Notes: a model not told the origin generated them from the letters alone. Shown: positions 6,511 to 16,117, numbered from the stretch's first letter. The stretch: 64,000 bases of DNA from Quatrionicoccus australiensis (GCF_020510525.1 NZ_CP075188.1:3224001-3288000); one strand, 5' to 3'. Numbers and translations are program-made.

Positions 6511-9300
6511 CTATTTCTCCTGCTTTCTGAGCAGCGCCACCGAAAGCAGCGTCAGCGCCGGAATGAAACAGGCCAGGCCGATGAATTGCGGCACCAGGTC
6601 GGCAAAGCCGAGCGCCTTGGTGAAGGTACCGCGACTGATGATCAGGAAGTAGCTGGCCGGGAAGAACTGGCCGATCCAGTAGCTGGCGCCCTGCAGCGCC
6701 GCCACCGGCGTGGTCAGCCCGGAAAAGCTGACGGTGGGCAGGATGGTCAGGATCGCGGTGCCGAACAGCGCGGCAATCTGCGTGCTGGTGAAGGTCGAGA
6801 TGAGCAGGCCGAAGCCGGTGGTCGTGATGACGTAAAGGAAGGCGCCGCAGGCAAGGGCAAGCAGACTGCCCTTGATCGGCACATGGAACATCAGCTGCGA
6901 CTGGATGATCAGCAGCACGAAGCTGATCAGCGCGACGACGATGTAGGGCAACTGCTTGCCGAGCAGGAATTCGAGGCGCGTCACCGGCGTCACATAGAGA
7001 TTGGTGATCGAGCCGAGTTCCTTCTCGCGCACGACGCCGAGCGCCATCAGGATGGCCGGGATGAAGATCAGCAGGATCGGGATCACCGCCGGCACCATCG
7101 CGAAGATGCTCTTGAAATCCTGGTTGTAGCGGTAGCGCGCCACGATATTGGCCGGATAGCCGCTGCTGACGCCGGTTTTCTCGCGGATGACCTGCTGCAC
7201 GTAATCGAGGTGCAGGCCCTGCACGTAACCGCGCACCGTTTCGCCGCGATACGGCATGGCGCCGTCGATCCAGACGCCGACTTCCGGCCAGTGGCTGCGT
7301 CGCAGGTCGCGCCCGAAATGAACGGGAATATCGACCGCCAGCGCCAGTTCACCGTTTTTCATGCGGCTATCGAGTTCGGCATCGTCGAGGATGGCCGGCT
7401 GCTCGATGAAATAGCGCGAGCCGGCAATGTTCTGGATATAGGCGCGGCTCTCCGGCGACTGGTCGCGGTCGAGCACGGCGAAGCGCAGACCCTCGACGTC
7501 GAGCGAGATGCCAAAGCCGAGCACGCTCATCAGCAGGACCGAGCCGAGCAGCGCGAACGCCAGGCGGATCGGGTCGCGGCGCAGCTCCAGCGCTTCGCGG
7601 TAGGCATAGCCGAGCAGACGGCGCAGGCTGAAGAAGCTCGTTGCGGCGGCCGAACGCGGCGCGGGCTCGTTGGCTGGCGCGCTGGCGATGGCGGCCGGAG
7701 CCGGACGGTCGACCGCCGTTTTTGCCTGTTTTTCCGGGTTGACCGCTGCGCTCGCTTCTTCCAGGTAACTGATGAAGGCCTCTTCCAGCGTCGCCTTGCC
7801 GCGCTGCTCGCACAGCGCCGCCGGCGTGTCGCTGGCCAGCACCTTGCCGGCATGCATCAGCGAGATACGGTCGCAACGCGCCGCCTCATTCATGAAATGC
7901 GTCGAAATGAAGATGGTGACGCCCTGTTGCCGGGACAGTTCGACCAGCAGCTCCCAGAACTCGTCGCGCGCGATCGGATCGACGCCGGAGGTCGGCTCGT
8001 CGAGGATCAGCAGCTTCGGTTCATGCACCACGGCGACGGCGAGCGACAGGCGCTGGCGGATGCCGAGCGGCAGTTCGGCAGCGGCCTGGTCGGCGTAGAT
8101 ATCCAGCCCGAAACGCTGCATCAGCTCGGCAATGCGCGGGGCGCGCCGGGCGTCGGGCAGATGGAAGAGACGGGCGTGCAGGTCGAGATTGGCGCGCACG
8201 GTCAACTCGCCGTAGAGCGAAAAACCCTGCGACATGTAGCCGACCTGCTTGCGCGTTTCCAGGTCACGCGCATCGACCGTGCGTCCGAACAGTTTCGCCT
8301 CGCCCTCGGTCGGCGGCAGCAGACCGGTCAACATCTTCATGGTCGTCGTCTTGCCGCAGCCGTTCGAACCGAGGAAGCCGAAAATCTCGCCCGGCGCGAT
8401 CTTGAAGCTGACCCGGTCGACCGCCGTAAAATCGCCAAAACGCTGCGACAGCCCGTCCGCCTCGATGGCAAAACTGCCGTCGTCGGCCGGCCGCGGCGGG
8501 ATGACCAGTTCGTGGTGGGTCTGCCGGCGCGCTTCCGGCAGCAACTGGATGAAGGCGCCATCGAGCGTCGTCTGCCCGGTCTGCGCCAGCAGTTCGGCCG
8601 GCGTGCCGGCGCCGATCACGCGGCCGGCATCCATCGCCACCAGCCAGTCGAAACGCTGGGCTTCTTCCATGTAGGCGGTGGCGACCAGCACGCTCATGCC
8701 CGGCCGGCGCGCCCGGATGGAATCGATCAGCTCCCAGAACTGGCGCCGCGACAAGGGATCGACGCCGGTCGTCGGCTCGTCGAGGATGAGCAGGTCGGGA
8801 TCGTGGATCAGCGCGCAACACAGGCCGAGCTTCTGCTTCATGCCGCCCGACAGCTTGGCCGCCGGGCGTTCACGAAATGGCGTCAGGCCGGTGCTTTCGA
8901 GTAGTTCGGCAATGCGCGTGGCGCGTTCTTTTTTGCCCTGGCCGAACAGTCGACCGAAGAAATCGACATTCTCGAAGACCGACAGCGTCGGGTAGAGATT
9001 CTTGCCCAGGCCCTGCGGCATGTAGGCGATGCGCGGCTGCACCGAAGCGCGGAAACGCCGCTCGCCGATGTCGCCGCCCAGCACCTCGACCTTGCCCGCC
9101 TGGATCTGGCGGGCGCCGGAAACCAGGGCGAGCAGCGAGGACTTGCCGACGCCGTCCGGCCCGATCAGGCCGACCATGCAACCGGCCGGCAACGCAACAT
9201 CGACGTTATCGAGGGCGACCGCGCTGGCATAGCGCTGGCTGACCGCGCTCAGGCGAACGACGGCAGAGCCGGCGGCGGGCGGCGTGACGGCCGCATTCAT
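6511..9300 (-). CDS. rbbA: RbbA-like fused ABC transporter (two ATPase domains plus ABC-2 permease)
   Basis: This 929-residue fusion has ATPase 1 (about residues 15-245) with Walker [10 protein letters not shown], signature LSGGMKQK and Walker [14 protein letters not shown]. ATPase 2 (about 285-510) has Walker [10 protein letters not shown], a degenerate signature LPLGIRQR and Walker [14 protein letters not shown]. After an Ala/Pro linker (about 530-560) comes an ABC-2 permease domain (about 570-925) with one helix, a periplasmic domain and a C-terminal helix bundle. This is the domain order of E. coli RbbA (YhiH). The E. coli name comes from reported ribosome-associated ATPase activity, but the operon setting here favours an exporter. 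The degenerate second signature is usual in the family. Confidence 0.88.
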   Translation of the reverse strand: MNAAVTPPAAGSAVVRLSAVSQRYASAVALDNVDVALPAGCMVGLIGPDGVGKSSLLALVSGARQIQAGKVEVLGGDIGERRFRASVQPRIAYMPQGLGKNLYPTLSVFENVDFFGRLFGQGKKERATRIAELLESTGLTPFRERPAAKLSGGMKQKLGLCCALIHDPDLLILDEPTTGVDPLSRRQFWELIDSIRARRPGMSVLVATAYMEEAQRFDWLVAMDAGRVIGAGTPAELLAQTGQTTLDGAFIQLLPEARRQTHHELVIPPRPADDGSFAIEADGLSQRFGDFTAVDRVSFKIAPGEIFGFLGSNGCGKTTTMKMLTGLLPPTEGEAKLFGRTVDARDLETRKQVGYMSQGFSLYGELTVRANLDLHARLFHLPDARRAPRIAELMQRFGLDIYADQAAAELPLGIRQRLSLAVAVVHEPKLLILDEPTSGVDPIARDEFWELLVELSRQQGVTIFISTHFMNEAARCDRISLMHAGKVLASDTPAALCEQRGKATLEEAFISYLEEASAAVNPEKQAKTAVDRPAPAAIASAPANEPAPRSAAATSFFSLRRLLGYAYREALELRRDPIRLAFALLGSVLLMSVLGFGISLDVEGLRFAVLDRDQSPESRAYIQNIAGSRYFIEQPAILDDAELDSRMKNGELALAVDIPVHFGRDLRRSHWPEVGVWIDGAMPYRGETVRGYVQGLHLDYVQQVIREKTGVSSGYPANIVARYRYNQDFKSIFAMVPAVIPILLIFIPAILMALGVVREKELGSITNLYVTPVTRLEFLLGKQLPYIVVALISFVLLIIQSQLMFHVPIKGSLLALACGAFLYVITTTGFGLLISTFTSTQIAALFGTAILTILPTVSFSGLTTPVAALQGASYWIGQFFPASYFLIISRGTFTKALGFADLVPQFIGLACFIPALTLLSVALLRKQEK

Positions 9301-9306
9301 CGCAGC

Positions 9307-10293
9307 CTACTTTCCGCTACCCGGCAGTTCGGCCGGCCAGGGCTGGCTGGCATCGATCCGCACATAGCCGATGCCCGGCATGCCGGCCTTGGCCAGGTCG
9401 CGATGCGTCGCCAGCCAGGCCGGATCGGCCTTGAGCTTGATGCGGAACATCAGCTTTTCGCGTTCGCTGCTGGTTTCGACTTCGCGCGGCGTGAATTGGG
9501 CCTTCGGCGCAACAAAACTGACCGTCGCCGGTATCGGCTGGCCGGGCAGCGCATCGAGCAGGATGCGCGCTTCGCTGTTCAAGGCCACCTGCCCGGCTTT
9601 CGCGGTCGGCAGATAGATGGTCATGTACATGTCGGTCAGGTCGAGCAGGGTCAGCGCCTTGCCGCCCGCGGCCAGCACTTCGCCCGGCTCGGCCAGACGG
9701 TAGAGGACGCGGCCGCTGATCGGCGCCTTGAGCGCCGTATCGTCGACATTGACCTTGAGGCTCTCGGCTTTGGCCACCGCCGCAGCGACGGCCGCATCGG
9801 CTTCGGCAACCCGGCTTCTGGCCTGGGAAAGACCGGCCCGCGCGCCCTGCACGCCGGTCACATCCTTGTCCAGCGTGGCGCCGGACAGAAAGCCGCGTGC
9901 CACCAGCTCCTGCGAGCGTTGCAGGGTCTTGCCGGCGAGCTTCGCATCGCTGGCCGACTTTTCCACCCCGGCCTGAGTTTCATTGACCGCCTGCCTGGCC
10001 TGCAATGCCTGCGCTTCGGCGGCACGCAACTGGGCCTGCAGGTCGGCCGCATCAATGCGCCCGACGACGCTACCCGCCTCGACCATGTCGCCCTCGCGCG
10101 GCGTCAGAAGGCTCAGCCGGCCGGCAATCTTGGTGGCGACATCAACCTCGATCGCTTCCAGACGGCCGTTGCCACTCGCCAGACCGGGCGGCAAGCCAGT
10201 CGGGCGCTGTTGATAGAGGTAGAAGGCGGCGGCAGCGGTCAACACTGCGAGAAGGGCAAAAACCAGAATTTTGCCAAGACGAGAACGGTTCAT
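9307..10293 (-). CDS. yhiI: HlyD-family periplasmic adaptor, YhiI-like
   Basis: This 328-residue adaptor has an N-terminal membrane anchor (about residues 8-27), a first lipoyl half (KIAGRLSLLTPREGDMVEAG), a long coiled-coil hairpin rich in Ala, Gln and Glu (about residues 80-190), and a second lipoyl half (ALKAPISGRVLYRLAEPG). It ends in beta domains with a Pro-rich tail. It is the first gene of the exporter set; the RbbA-like start follows six bases after its stop. A TATAAT box and a TGACC-N4-GGTCA operator lie 20-51 bases upstream of its ATG, so the set is probably under a TetR-type repressor encoded elsewhere. Confidence 0.88.
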   Translation of the reverse strand: MNRSRLGKILVFALLAVLTAAAAFYLYQQRPTGLPPGLASGNGRLEAIEVDVATKIAGRLSLLTPREGDMVEAGSVVGRIDAADLQAQLRAAEAQALQARQAVNETQAGVEKSASDAKLAGKTLQRSQELVARGFLSGATLDKDVTGVQGARAGLSQARSRVAEADAAVAAAVAKAESLKVNVDDTALKAPISGRVLYRLAEPGEVLAAGGKALTLLDLTDMYMTIYLPTAKAGQVALNSEARILLDALPGQPIPATVSFVAPKAQFTPREVETSSEREKLMFRIKLKADPAWLATHRDLAKAGMPGIGYVRIDASQPWPAELPGSGK

Positions 10294-10312
10294 GTGGCAC
10301 CCGATCGGTTAC

Positions 10313-10344
10313 TGACCAGACGGTCATTAGTTGTTCCGATTATA
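10313..10344 (-). promoter_or_regulatory. Promoter -10 box and TetR-like operator for the yhiI-rbbA-yhhJ set
   Basis: On the minus strand a perfect TATAAT lies at 10344-10339, with a weak -35 (TTCTCC) 17 bases further upstream. Immediately downstream, at 10313-10326, is the dyad TGACC-AGAC-GGTCA, where a repressor would cover the start of transcription. Dyads of this TGACC/GGTCA type are common for TetR-family regulators of exporters. No TetR gene is in the window. Confidence 0.6.
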
Positions 10345-10406
10345 GGCGCGTGACCTCGCAGGGAGAAGGCTTTTCGCCGAAAAAACCGTCCCGGAACCAG
10401 TCGCGA

Positions 10407-10931
10407 TCAGCGACTGCAGTAAGGCGAAATATTGCTCCGCCCCTGCAGTTCCGGGCGCTGGTAGGTGGTGCGGACGATGCCGGTACGGCCATCGAACAGG
10501 ACGTCAAAGCGGGCCAACCGGTTCCAGTCGTCGCAGAACAGCCATTCCCAGACCAGTTCGTCGCGCGCCTCGAAATAAGCCGTCCATCCCGGGTTGGAGG
10601 GGCCGAGCAGGCGCAGGATGTCCTGCTGGTCATGCTTGCCGGGCTGGATGCGCGCGAAATGCGGCATGTCGAGGACGTTCTCGATGCGGATCAGACGCCC
10701 GTCCGGCGCGAAAAACGCCATGAAGGTATGCACGCCGGCCGGCCCGCGCGGAAAAGCGAGTTGCCGGCTGCCATCGGCATCCTGCCAGCGCAGCGCCGGC
10801 GGCCCCATGCTGGCGACCACATCATCGATGGTCGCAACGCCCGGCTGCAAGCCGCGCCCGGCATAACCGGCACAGGCGGCAAGCAACAAAGAAACGAGAA
10901 GAAGACAGGTCCGGCGGAGCGTGGTGATCAA
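10407..10931 (-). CDS. Lipoprotein with BamE-like repeats, co-encoded with hoxW
   Basis: The 174-residue product starts at TTG 10931, overlapping the hoxW stop as TTGA. It has a signal peptide RRTCLLLVSLLLAAC with a lipobox (LAAC), so it is a predicted outer-envelope lipoprotein. The mature part has two similar segments that start with LQPGVATIDDVVASMGPP and IQPGKHDQQDILRLLGPS. They resemble the SmpA/BamE-type fold (short helix, then G-P turn). A longer in-frame ORF extends upstream into hoxW, but its N-terminus is Arg/Gly-rich shadow sequence. It has no obvious part in hydrogen metabolism and may simply be co-transcribed. No specific function is assigned. Confidence 0.72.
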   Translation of the reverse strand: MITTLRRTCLLLVSLLLAACAGYAGRGLQPGVATIDDVVASMGPPALRWQDADGSRQLAFPRGPAGVHTFMAFFAPDGRLIRIENVLDMPHFARIQPGKHDQQDILRLLGPSNPGWTAYFEARDELVWEWLFCDDWNRLARFDVLFDGRTGIVRTTYQRPELQGRSNISPYCSR

Positions 10932-11497
10932 GGGGCGGGTGATGGGCTGGCGGTCGACGCTGCCATTCTGGCAGAAACCGCCGCCATGTTGCCGCCTGTT
11001 TCCGCCCGCGCCGACCAGGCGGACACTTGCGGCTCCCGGCACAGTTCGCAGAGCAAGGCAAAAGCCGCCTCGACATGCGCCAGCGCTGCGGTGCCCGGCT
11101 CGGCGCCGAGTGCGAACTGCTCGCCACGCACGCACAGCACGAAAGACGGCGGCGGCTCGCCGCCTTCGACCTGGCGATAGACCTGCAACACCGATTCCGG
11201 CGGCAGGGCATGCGAGGTGTGCATGATGCCTTCGGCGGCCGCAACCGGACTGAAGATGTAGGGCCCCGGCGTGTTGTCGCCGGCATCGATGAACAGAGCC
11301 AGGCGCCGGCCTTTCAGATCGAGCGCGTGCTCAATCTGCAGCTGGAAGTCTTCATAAAGATCGAACTCGCCGGCCAGACCTTGATTTTCGAGCCATTCAC
11401 TCAGTCGACCGTAAAGCAGTGGCCCGATCGCATCATCGCCGCGGCTGGGATTGCCGATGGCGATGACGACGACCGGTGGGACAGCGGCGAGACTCAT
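10928..11497 (-). CDS. hoxW: HoxW-type [NiFe]-hydrogenase maturation endopeptidase
   Basis: This 189-residue protease has the family opening VVVIAIGNPSRGDDAIGP with the nickel-sensing Asp, a second acidic site in ALFIDAGDNT, and a conserved His region (HTSHALPPES). Such proteases cleave the C-terminal extension of the large subunit after Ni-Fe-cofactor insertion. Here the likely site is after DPCLSCATH in HoxH, just upstream. The start ATG 11497 overlaps the HoxH stop as ATGA. The last ~25 residues are Ala/Ser/Pro-rich and may be disordered. The placement matches the hoxFUYHW order of Cupriavidus-type soluble hydrogenases. Confidence 0.88.
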   Translation of the reverse strand: MSLAAVPPVVVIAIGNPSRGDDAIGPLLYGRLSEWLENQGLAGEFDLYEDFQLQIEHALDLKGRRLALFIDAGDNTPGPYIFSPVAAAEGIMHTSHALPPESVLQVYRQVEGGEPPPSFVLCVRGEQFALGAEPGTAALAHVEAAFALLCELCREPQVSAWSARAETGGNMAAVSARMAASTASPSPAP

Positions 11498-12957
11498 CCC
11501 TTGCTCAGCGAGCTGATCACCTGCCCGGCCGGATCGACCAGCTCGACGGTCATCGGCATCTTGCCCAGCGCATGCGTCGCGCAGGACAGACAGGGATCGT
11601 AAGCACGGATGGCGCACTCGATGTGATTGAGCAGGCCTTCGGTGATCACCCGCCCGTCGAGATACTGGCGCGCAACGGTGCGGACCGCCTCGTTCATCGC
11701 CTGGTTGTTGTTGGTCGTGGACACGATCAGGTTGCAGTAGGTGACCAGATCGTCGTCATCGACGCGGTAATGGTGGAACAGCGTGCCGCGCGGCGCCTCG
11801 ATGACGCCGACCGCTTCGTGCCGGCGCGGTCCCTTGTCGGCCATCAGGTCGAGACCGAGAATCTCGGGATCGTTGAGCAGGTCGCGAATCATTTCGGCGG
11901 CATGCACGACTTCGATCAGGCGCGCCCAGTGATACATCAGGGTGCCATGCACCGGCTTGCCGCCGCCGAGCGCCATCATCGCCTGGCGTTCAGCCTCGGC
12001 GAGCGGCGTGGACAGGAAGCTGGCGGCCTGCACCCGGCCGAGCGGGCCGACCTTGTACCAGCCGTTTTCTGCCCCCAGGCTCTTGATGTGCGGGAACTTC
12101 ATGTAGCTCCACGGCTTGATCTCTTCCTCCAGCACCTGCTGGTAGGTGGCGTAATCGACCTGGTCGAAAATGGTGCCGCCATCGGCGTCGACCGCACGCA
12201 GCGCGCCATGGTAGAAATCGAGCGCGCCATCGGGCCGGACCAGGCCCATCATGTTCGAACGGAACTCGCCGAAGACGTTGTAGAAGCCGGGATTGGTCTC
12301 GTGCAACTGCTTGACCATATGCACGGCGCCGAGCGACCAGGCGATCATCTGCTCGATGTCCTTGGCCATTTCGTCGCGTTCGGCCAGGCTCAGCGCCTTG
12401 TTCATGCCGCCGGGGATGGCGCCGGTGCCATGCACGCGCTTGCCGGCGACGTGACGGATCACTTCCTGGCCATATTTGCGCAGCAGCACGCCCTGCTTGG
12501 CGATTTCCGGATGATCGAGGGCGACGCCGACGATGTTGCGCCGGGTGAAGTCGCTGTCGAAGCCGAGCAAGATGTCGGGCGAGGCGAGATGGAAGAAATG
12601 CACGGCGTGCGACTGCACCATCTGGCCGTAATGCATCAGGCGGCGCAGCTTTTCGGCCGTCGGCGTGAGTGGACCGTAGCCGGCGATCTGGTCCATCGCC
12701 TTGACTGCGGCGAGCTGGTGGCTGACCGGGCAGATGCCGCACAGGCGCTGCACGGTGACCGGCACTTCCCAGTACGGACGGCCTTCGATGAAGGTTTCAA
12801 AGCCGCGGAACTCGACGATGTGCAGGCGCACCTGATGCACCTTGTTGTTTTCGTCGAGCAGCAGCGTCACTTTGCCGTGACCTTCAACCCGCGTTACCGG
12901 GTCGATCGCTATCCGGCGCAGGTTTTCGGGATGGGCAGCGGTTTCCAGAGCAAACAT
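11494..12957 (-). CDS. hoxH: NAD-reducing hydrogenase large (NiFe) subunit HoxH
   Basis: This 487-residue catalytic subunit splits H2 at a Ni-Fe centre. Its ligand motifs are the N-terminal RLCGICPVSHQ (RxCGxC) and the C-terminal DPCLSCATH (DPCxxCxxH). The ~25 residues beyond that His are the maturation peptide removed by HoxW. I chose ATG 12957 because GGAG lies about five bases upstream; an in-frame ATG seven codons earlier overlaps the hoxY stop. It pairs with HoxY in the hydrogenase module and passes electrons to HoxFU for NAD+ reduction. No hyp maturation genes or hoxI are adjacent, so they must lie elsewhere. Confidence 0.95.
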   Translation of the reverse strand: MFALETAAHPENLRRIAIDPVTRVEGHGKVTLLLDENNKVHQVRLHIVEFRGFETFIEGRPYWEVPVTVQRLCGICPVSHQLAAVKAMDQIAGYGPLTPTAEKLRRLMHYGQMVQSHAVHFFHLASPDILLGFDSDFTRRNIVGVALDHPEIAKQGVLLRKYGQEVIRHVAGKRVHGTGAIPGGMNKALSLAERDEMAKDIEQMIAWSLGAVHMVKQLHETNPGFYNVFGEFRSNMMGLVRPDGALDFYHGALRAVDADGGTIFDQVDYATYQQVLEEEIKPWSYMKFPHIKSLGAENGWYKVGPLGRVQAASFLSTPLAEAERQAMMALGGGKPVHGTLMYHWARLIEVVHAAEMIRDLLNDPEILGLDLMADKGPRRHEAVGVIEAPRGTLFHHYRVDDDDLVTYCNLIVSTTNNNQAMNEAVRTVARQYLDGRVITEGLLNHIECAIRAYDPCLSCATHALGKMPMTVELVDPAGQVISSLSKG

Positions 12958-12970
12958 GGGGACTCCGATT

Positions 12971-13522
12971 TCAGTCAAATTTGAGCAGCGGGTGCTCGAT
13001 CCGGGGCGTGCGCCCGGTCAGCAGGTCGGTCAGGAACTTCCAGATGGTGTCGCCGGAGGGCGGACAACCGGGCAGGAAGTAATCGACACGGACGATTTCA
13101 TTGATCGGGTAGACCTTGTCGAGCAGCAGCGGCAGTTCCGGATCGTTCGGCACCTGCACCACGCCGTCGGCGTTGCGATAGACCTGGGTCAGGCACTTGT
13201 TGACATCGACGTTGTTGCGCTGCGCCGGCAGGCCGCCATTGACGGCGCAGGCACCGAGGGCGACCAGCACCTTGCAGTTCGCGCGCAACTCGCGCAGCAC
13301 GTGGACATTCTCGGCATTGCAGACGCCGCCTTCGACCAGGCCGATGTCGCACGGCCCGCAATGTTTGATGTCGGTGATCGGCGAGCGGTCGAACTCGACC
13401 AGATGCGCCAGTTCCAGCAGGCGCTCGTCGATGTCGAGCAGGGACATGTGGCAGCCGAAGCAGCCGGACAGCGAGGTCGTCGCCACCCGCAGCTTGCGCG
13501 GCAATTGATGCGGGGCATTCAT
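12971..13522 (-). CDS. hoxY: NAD-reducing hydrogenase small subunit HoxY
   Basis: This 183-residue iron-sulfur subunit carries the proximal [4Fe-4S] cluster. Cysteines appear in SGCFGCHMS, KHCGPCD, EGGVCN, LGACAVNGG and FLPGCPPSGD, the small-subunit pattern of group 3d bidirectional hydrogenases. There is no Tat signal, as expected for a soluble cytoplasmic enzyme. The ATG at 13522 (MNAPHQ) sits directly after the hoxU stop (one base between), and a longer in-frame ORF upstream is Arg/Ser-rich shadow. The gene relays electrons from HoxH to the HoxFU diaphorase. Confidence 0.94.
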   Translation of the reverse strand: MNAPHQLPRKLRVATTSLSGCFGCHMSLLDIDERLLELAHLVEFDRSPITDIKHCGPCDIGLVEGGVCNAENVHVLRELRANCKVLVALGACAVNGGLPAQRNNVDVNKCLTQVYRNADGVVQVPNDPELPLLLDKVYPINEIVRVDYFLPGCPPSGDTIWKFLTDLLTGRTPRIEHPLLKFD

Positions 13523-13523
13523 A

Positions 13524-14318
13524 TCAGACACCCTCCTTTTCCGGCATTTTCGGGGCGTCGACCGCCACCGGCTTGATCGGGATGTGACGGCGGGCCAGGT
13601 ATTCGACCTGGTGGCCGATGGTCGCGTCGTCGAACTGGCGCTGGCCGATCGGCACGCTGTAGCCGATGCGCTTGTGCAGAATGGCACCGACCGGGCAGAT
13701 CTGCGCCGCCGCGTCATCGGCGGTCAGGGCGCTGTCCTTGAGCAGGCCGGTCGGCGAATTGACGACGACCTGCGAGTCGGCTCCGCGCCCGGCGAGCATG
13801 AAAACGTTCTTGCCGTCGATGTCGCGGCTGGCACGCACACAGAGTTCGCACATGATGCAGCGGTTGAGATCGAGCCAGATGTCCGGATGCGAGGCATCGA
13901 CCGTGCGCTTCGGGAAAAAGTGCCGGAAGTGCGGTGCAACCATTTCGAGATCGTAGGCCAGCGCCTGCAACTGGCAGTTGCCGCTCTTCTCGCAGCCCGG
14001 GCAGAAATGATCGCCCTCGACAAAGAGCATCTGCAGGAGCACGCGGCGCCGGTCGTTGAGGGCCGGCGTGTCATTCTCGACTTCCAGACCGGGCAAGGCC
14101 TTGGCCGTGCAGGCCGAGCCGTTGCGGCCGTTGACCGTCACCGTACACAACTTGCAGCTGCCGTGCGGCTTGAGATCGGGGTGATGACACAGGTGCGGGA
14201 TATAGACCCCGGCCTCGAGTGCCGCCTGCAGGATGGTCTGGCCGGGTTTGAAGGGAATGCGCCGACCGTCGATCGAGAACATGTTGGCGCTGTCGAATCC
14301 GCTGTTGTAATCGCTCAT
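13524..14318 (-). CDS. hoxU: NAD-reducing hydrogenase diaphorase subunit HoxU
   Basis: This 264-residue subunit is homologous to the N-terminal third of NuoG. It has a [2Fe-2S] site (HLCHHPDLKPHGSCKLC and later GSACTAKAL), a His-Cys3 [4Fe-4S] site (DHFCPGCEKSGNC), and a ferredoxin-like [4Fe-4S] pair (RCIMCELCVRA, then AAQICPVGAI). It wires HoxY to HoxF. It lies two bases after the hoxF stop and one base before hoxY, so the set is one transcript. The C-terminus ends in a Pro/Lys-rich tail. Confidence 0.94.
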   Translation of the reverse strand: MSDYNSGFDSANMFSIDGRRIPFKPGQTILQAALEAGVYIPHLCHHPDLKPHGSCKLCTVTVNGRNGSACTAKALPGLEVENDTPALNDRRRVLLQMLFVEGDHFCPGCEKSGNCQLQALAYDLEMVAPHFRHFFPKRTVDASHPDIWLDLNRCIMCELCVRASRDIDGKNVFMLAGRGADSQVVVNSPTGLLKDSALTADDAAAQICPVGAILHKRIGYSVPIGQRQFDDATIGHQVEYLARRHIPIKPVAVDAPKMPEKEGV

Positions 14319-14320
14319 GC

Positions 14321-16117
14321 TTAAGCTCCCTGATCGAGGTGGGCAAGGGCATCGTCCCGTCCGGTAATCGCCCGCCCCTTGGCCAGCGCGGCATCGAGAT
14401 CGAAGGCTGGCATGAAGTCGGTCTGTGCCAGCCGGCGCTCATAGGCCGGCCGGAATTTCTGCACGGTATCGGCCACCGCATTGCCGGCCGTCTGGCCGAG
14501 ACCACAATGGCTGCTCGCCTTCATCACCGCCTGCACACGCAGCAGTTCGTTCATTTCGTACTGGGTGCCACGCCCGTCGGCAATCTTGTCCATGAGATCG
14601 CTGAGCAGAGCCGTGCCGGTCCGGCAGGGCGTGCAGAAGCCGCAGGACTCATGGCGGAAGAAATGGGCAAAATTGCGCGCCACTTCAAAGAGGTCACGCT
14701 GCGTGTCGAAAATCATGAAGGAACCGGCAGTCGGTACATCCTCGAAGGCAATCCGCCGGCCGAACTCGCGCTCGGACAGGCAAACGCCGGAAGCGCCGCT
14801 GACCTGCACCGCCATTGCCTCGCTGGCGCCGCAATCTTCGAGGATCTGCGCAATGCGCACACCGAAGGCGTATTCATAAAGGCCGGGCCGCTCGCAATCG
14901 CCCGCCACTGAAATGATCTTGGTACCGGTCGATTGCTTGGTGCCGATCGCCTCGTACCAGGCACCGCCATGAATGGCAATTTCGGTCGCCTTGCACAGGG
15001 TTTCGACGTTATTGACCACGGTCGGCTGGTTCATGTAGCCGCAAGTCACCGGGAAAGGCGGGCGGACCCGCGGCTTGCCGGCCTTGCCTTCGAGCGACTC
15101 GATCAGTGCCGACTCCTCGCCGCAGATGTAGGCACCGGCTCCAAGATGGATCTCGATATCGAAATCGAAACCCTTGTCACCGGCAATGTCCTTGCCCAAC
15201 AGGTTCTGCGCCCGCATTTCGGCGAGGAAGGCTTCGAGCTGCGGCCGCAGGTAACGGTATTCGGCGCGCAGGTAGAGCAGGCCCAACCGGGCGCCGACCG
15301 TGTAGCCGGCAATGATCATCCCCTCGAAAACCCGTCCCGCGTACGACTGCAGCAGCACGCGATCCTTGAAGGTGCCCGGCTCGCCTTCATCGGCATTGCA
15401 GACGATGTAGCGCTGTTCGCCCGGCGCCTGGCGGCAGGCCTCCCATTTGATCGCCGTCGTGAAGCCGGCGCCGCCGCGGCCGCGCAGATTGGCGGCACGC
15501 ATTTCAGCCAGCATGCCATCGCGACCACGGGTAATCGCGGCACGGATCGCGTGCCCCGGCTCATGCGGCGTACCGAGCAGCATGTCGGCACGGTGAATAT
15601 TGTCCTCGACGACAAAAAACTCGGGCGGCCAGTCGGCAAGCGGTACTTCGTTCCTGACCAGGACACAGATCTCATCGACGCGCTGTGGCGTCATCCGGGT
15701 AATGGCCAGCTCATTGACCAGGATGGCCGGCCCCTGATCGCACATGCCCGTACAGGAGGTCAGATCGACACTGACCAGGCCATCGGCGGAAACCTGACCG
15801 GCGGCCAGACCGAAATTGGCCAGCATCTGTTCGAACAGCGCCTGGTTGCCGAGCATGCGATCGGTAATGTTGTCGGAAAACAGGATCCGGTAGCGACCGC
15901 GGTTCTCGCTATAGAGAAAGGCATAGAAATCGCGCGTGCTACGCACCTGCGCATAGGAAATCTTGAGTTCCTCGGCGAGCAGGACAAGTGTGTCGTCCGA
16001 CAGATAGTCGAGCACATCCTGCACGTCGCGCAGTATTTGGAGCAGGCGATCGGGTCGCCGCTGATGCCGCAGTAAAACAGGTTCAACGAGACGGGAAAAT
16101 TCCGAAACTTCAGACAT
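14321..16117 (-). CDS. hoxF: NAD-reducing hydrogenase diaphorase subunit HoxF (NuoE-NuoF fusion)
   Basis: This 598-residue subunit joins a NuoE-like domain (about residues 1-160) to a NuoF-like domain. The NuoF part has the NADH/FMN motifs GRGGAGFTTAIKWE and AYICGEESALIESLEG, and the [4Fe-4S] site SCGFCTPCRTGT ... SSHCGLG. It transfers electrons from the iron-sulfur chain to NAD+. In the NuoE-like part only the second cysteine pair is left (C122 and C126 in SCTGMC). The first pair is replaced by SDNITD (residues 81-86), so a full NuoE-type [2Fe-2S] site looks absent. This may be normal for fused HoxF. I chose ATG 16117 with AGGAA upstream; a longer in-frame ORF adds only 12 residues. Confidence 0.94.
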   Translation of the reverse strand: MSEVSEFSRLVEPVLLRHQRRPDRLLQILRDVQDVLDYLSDDTLVLLAEELKISYAQVRSTRDFYAFLYSENRGRYRILFSDNITDRMLGNQALFEQMLANFGLAAGQVSADGLVSVDLTSCTGMCDQGPAILVNELAITRMTPQRVDEICVLVRNEVPLADWPPEFFVVEDNIHRADMLLGTPHEPGHAIRAAITRGRDGMLAEMRAANLRGRGGAGFTTAIKWEACRQAPGEQRYIVCNADEGEPGTFKDRVLLQSYAGRVFEGMIIAGYTVGARLGLLYLRAEYRYLRPQLEAFLAEMRAQNLLGKDIAGDKGFDFDIEIHLGAGAYICGEESALIESLEGKAGKPRVRPPFPVTCGYMNQPTVVNNVETLCKATEIAIHGGAWYEAIGTKQSTGTKIISVAGDCERPGLYEYAFGVRIAQILEDCGASEAMAVQVSGASGVCLSEREFGRRIAFEDVPTAGSFMIFDTQRDLFEVARNFAHFFRHESCGFCTPCRTGTALLSDLMDKIADGRGTQYEMNELLRVQAVMKASSHCGLGQTAGNAVADTVQKFRPAYERRLAQTDFMPAFDLDAALAKGRAITGRDDALAHLDQGA

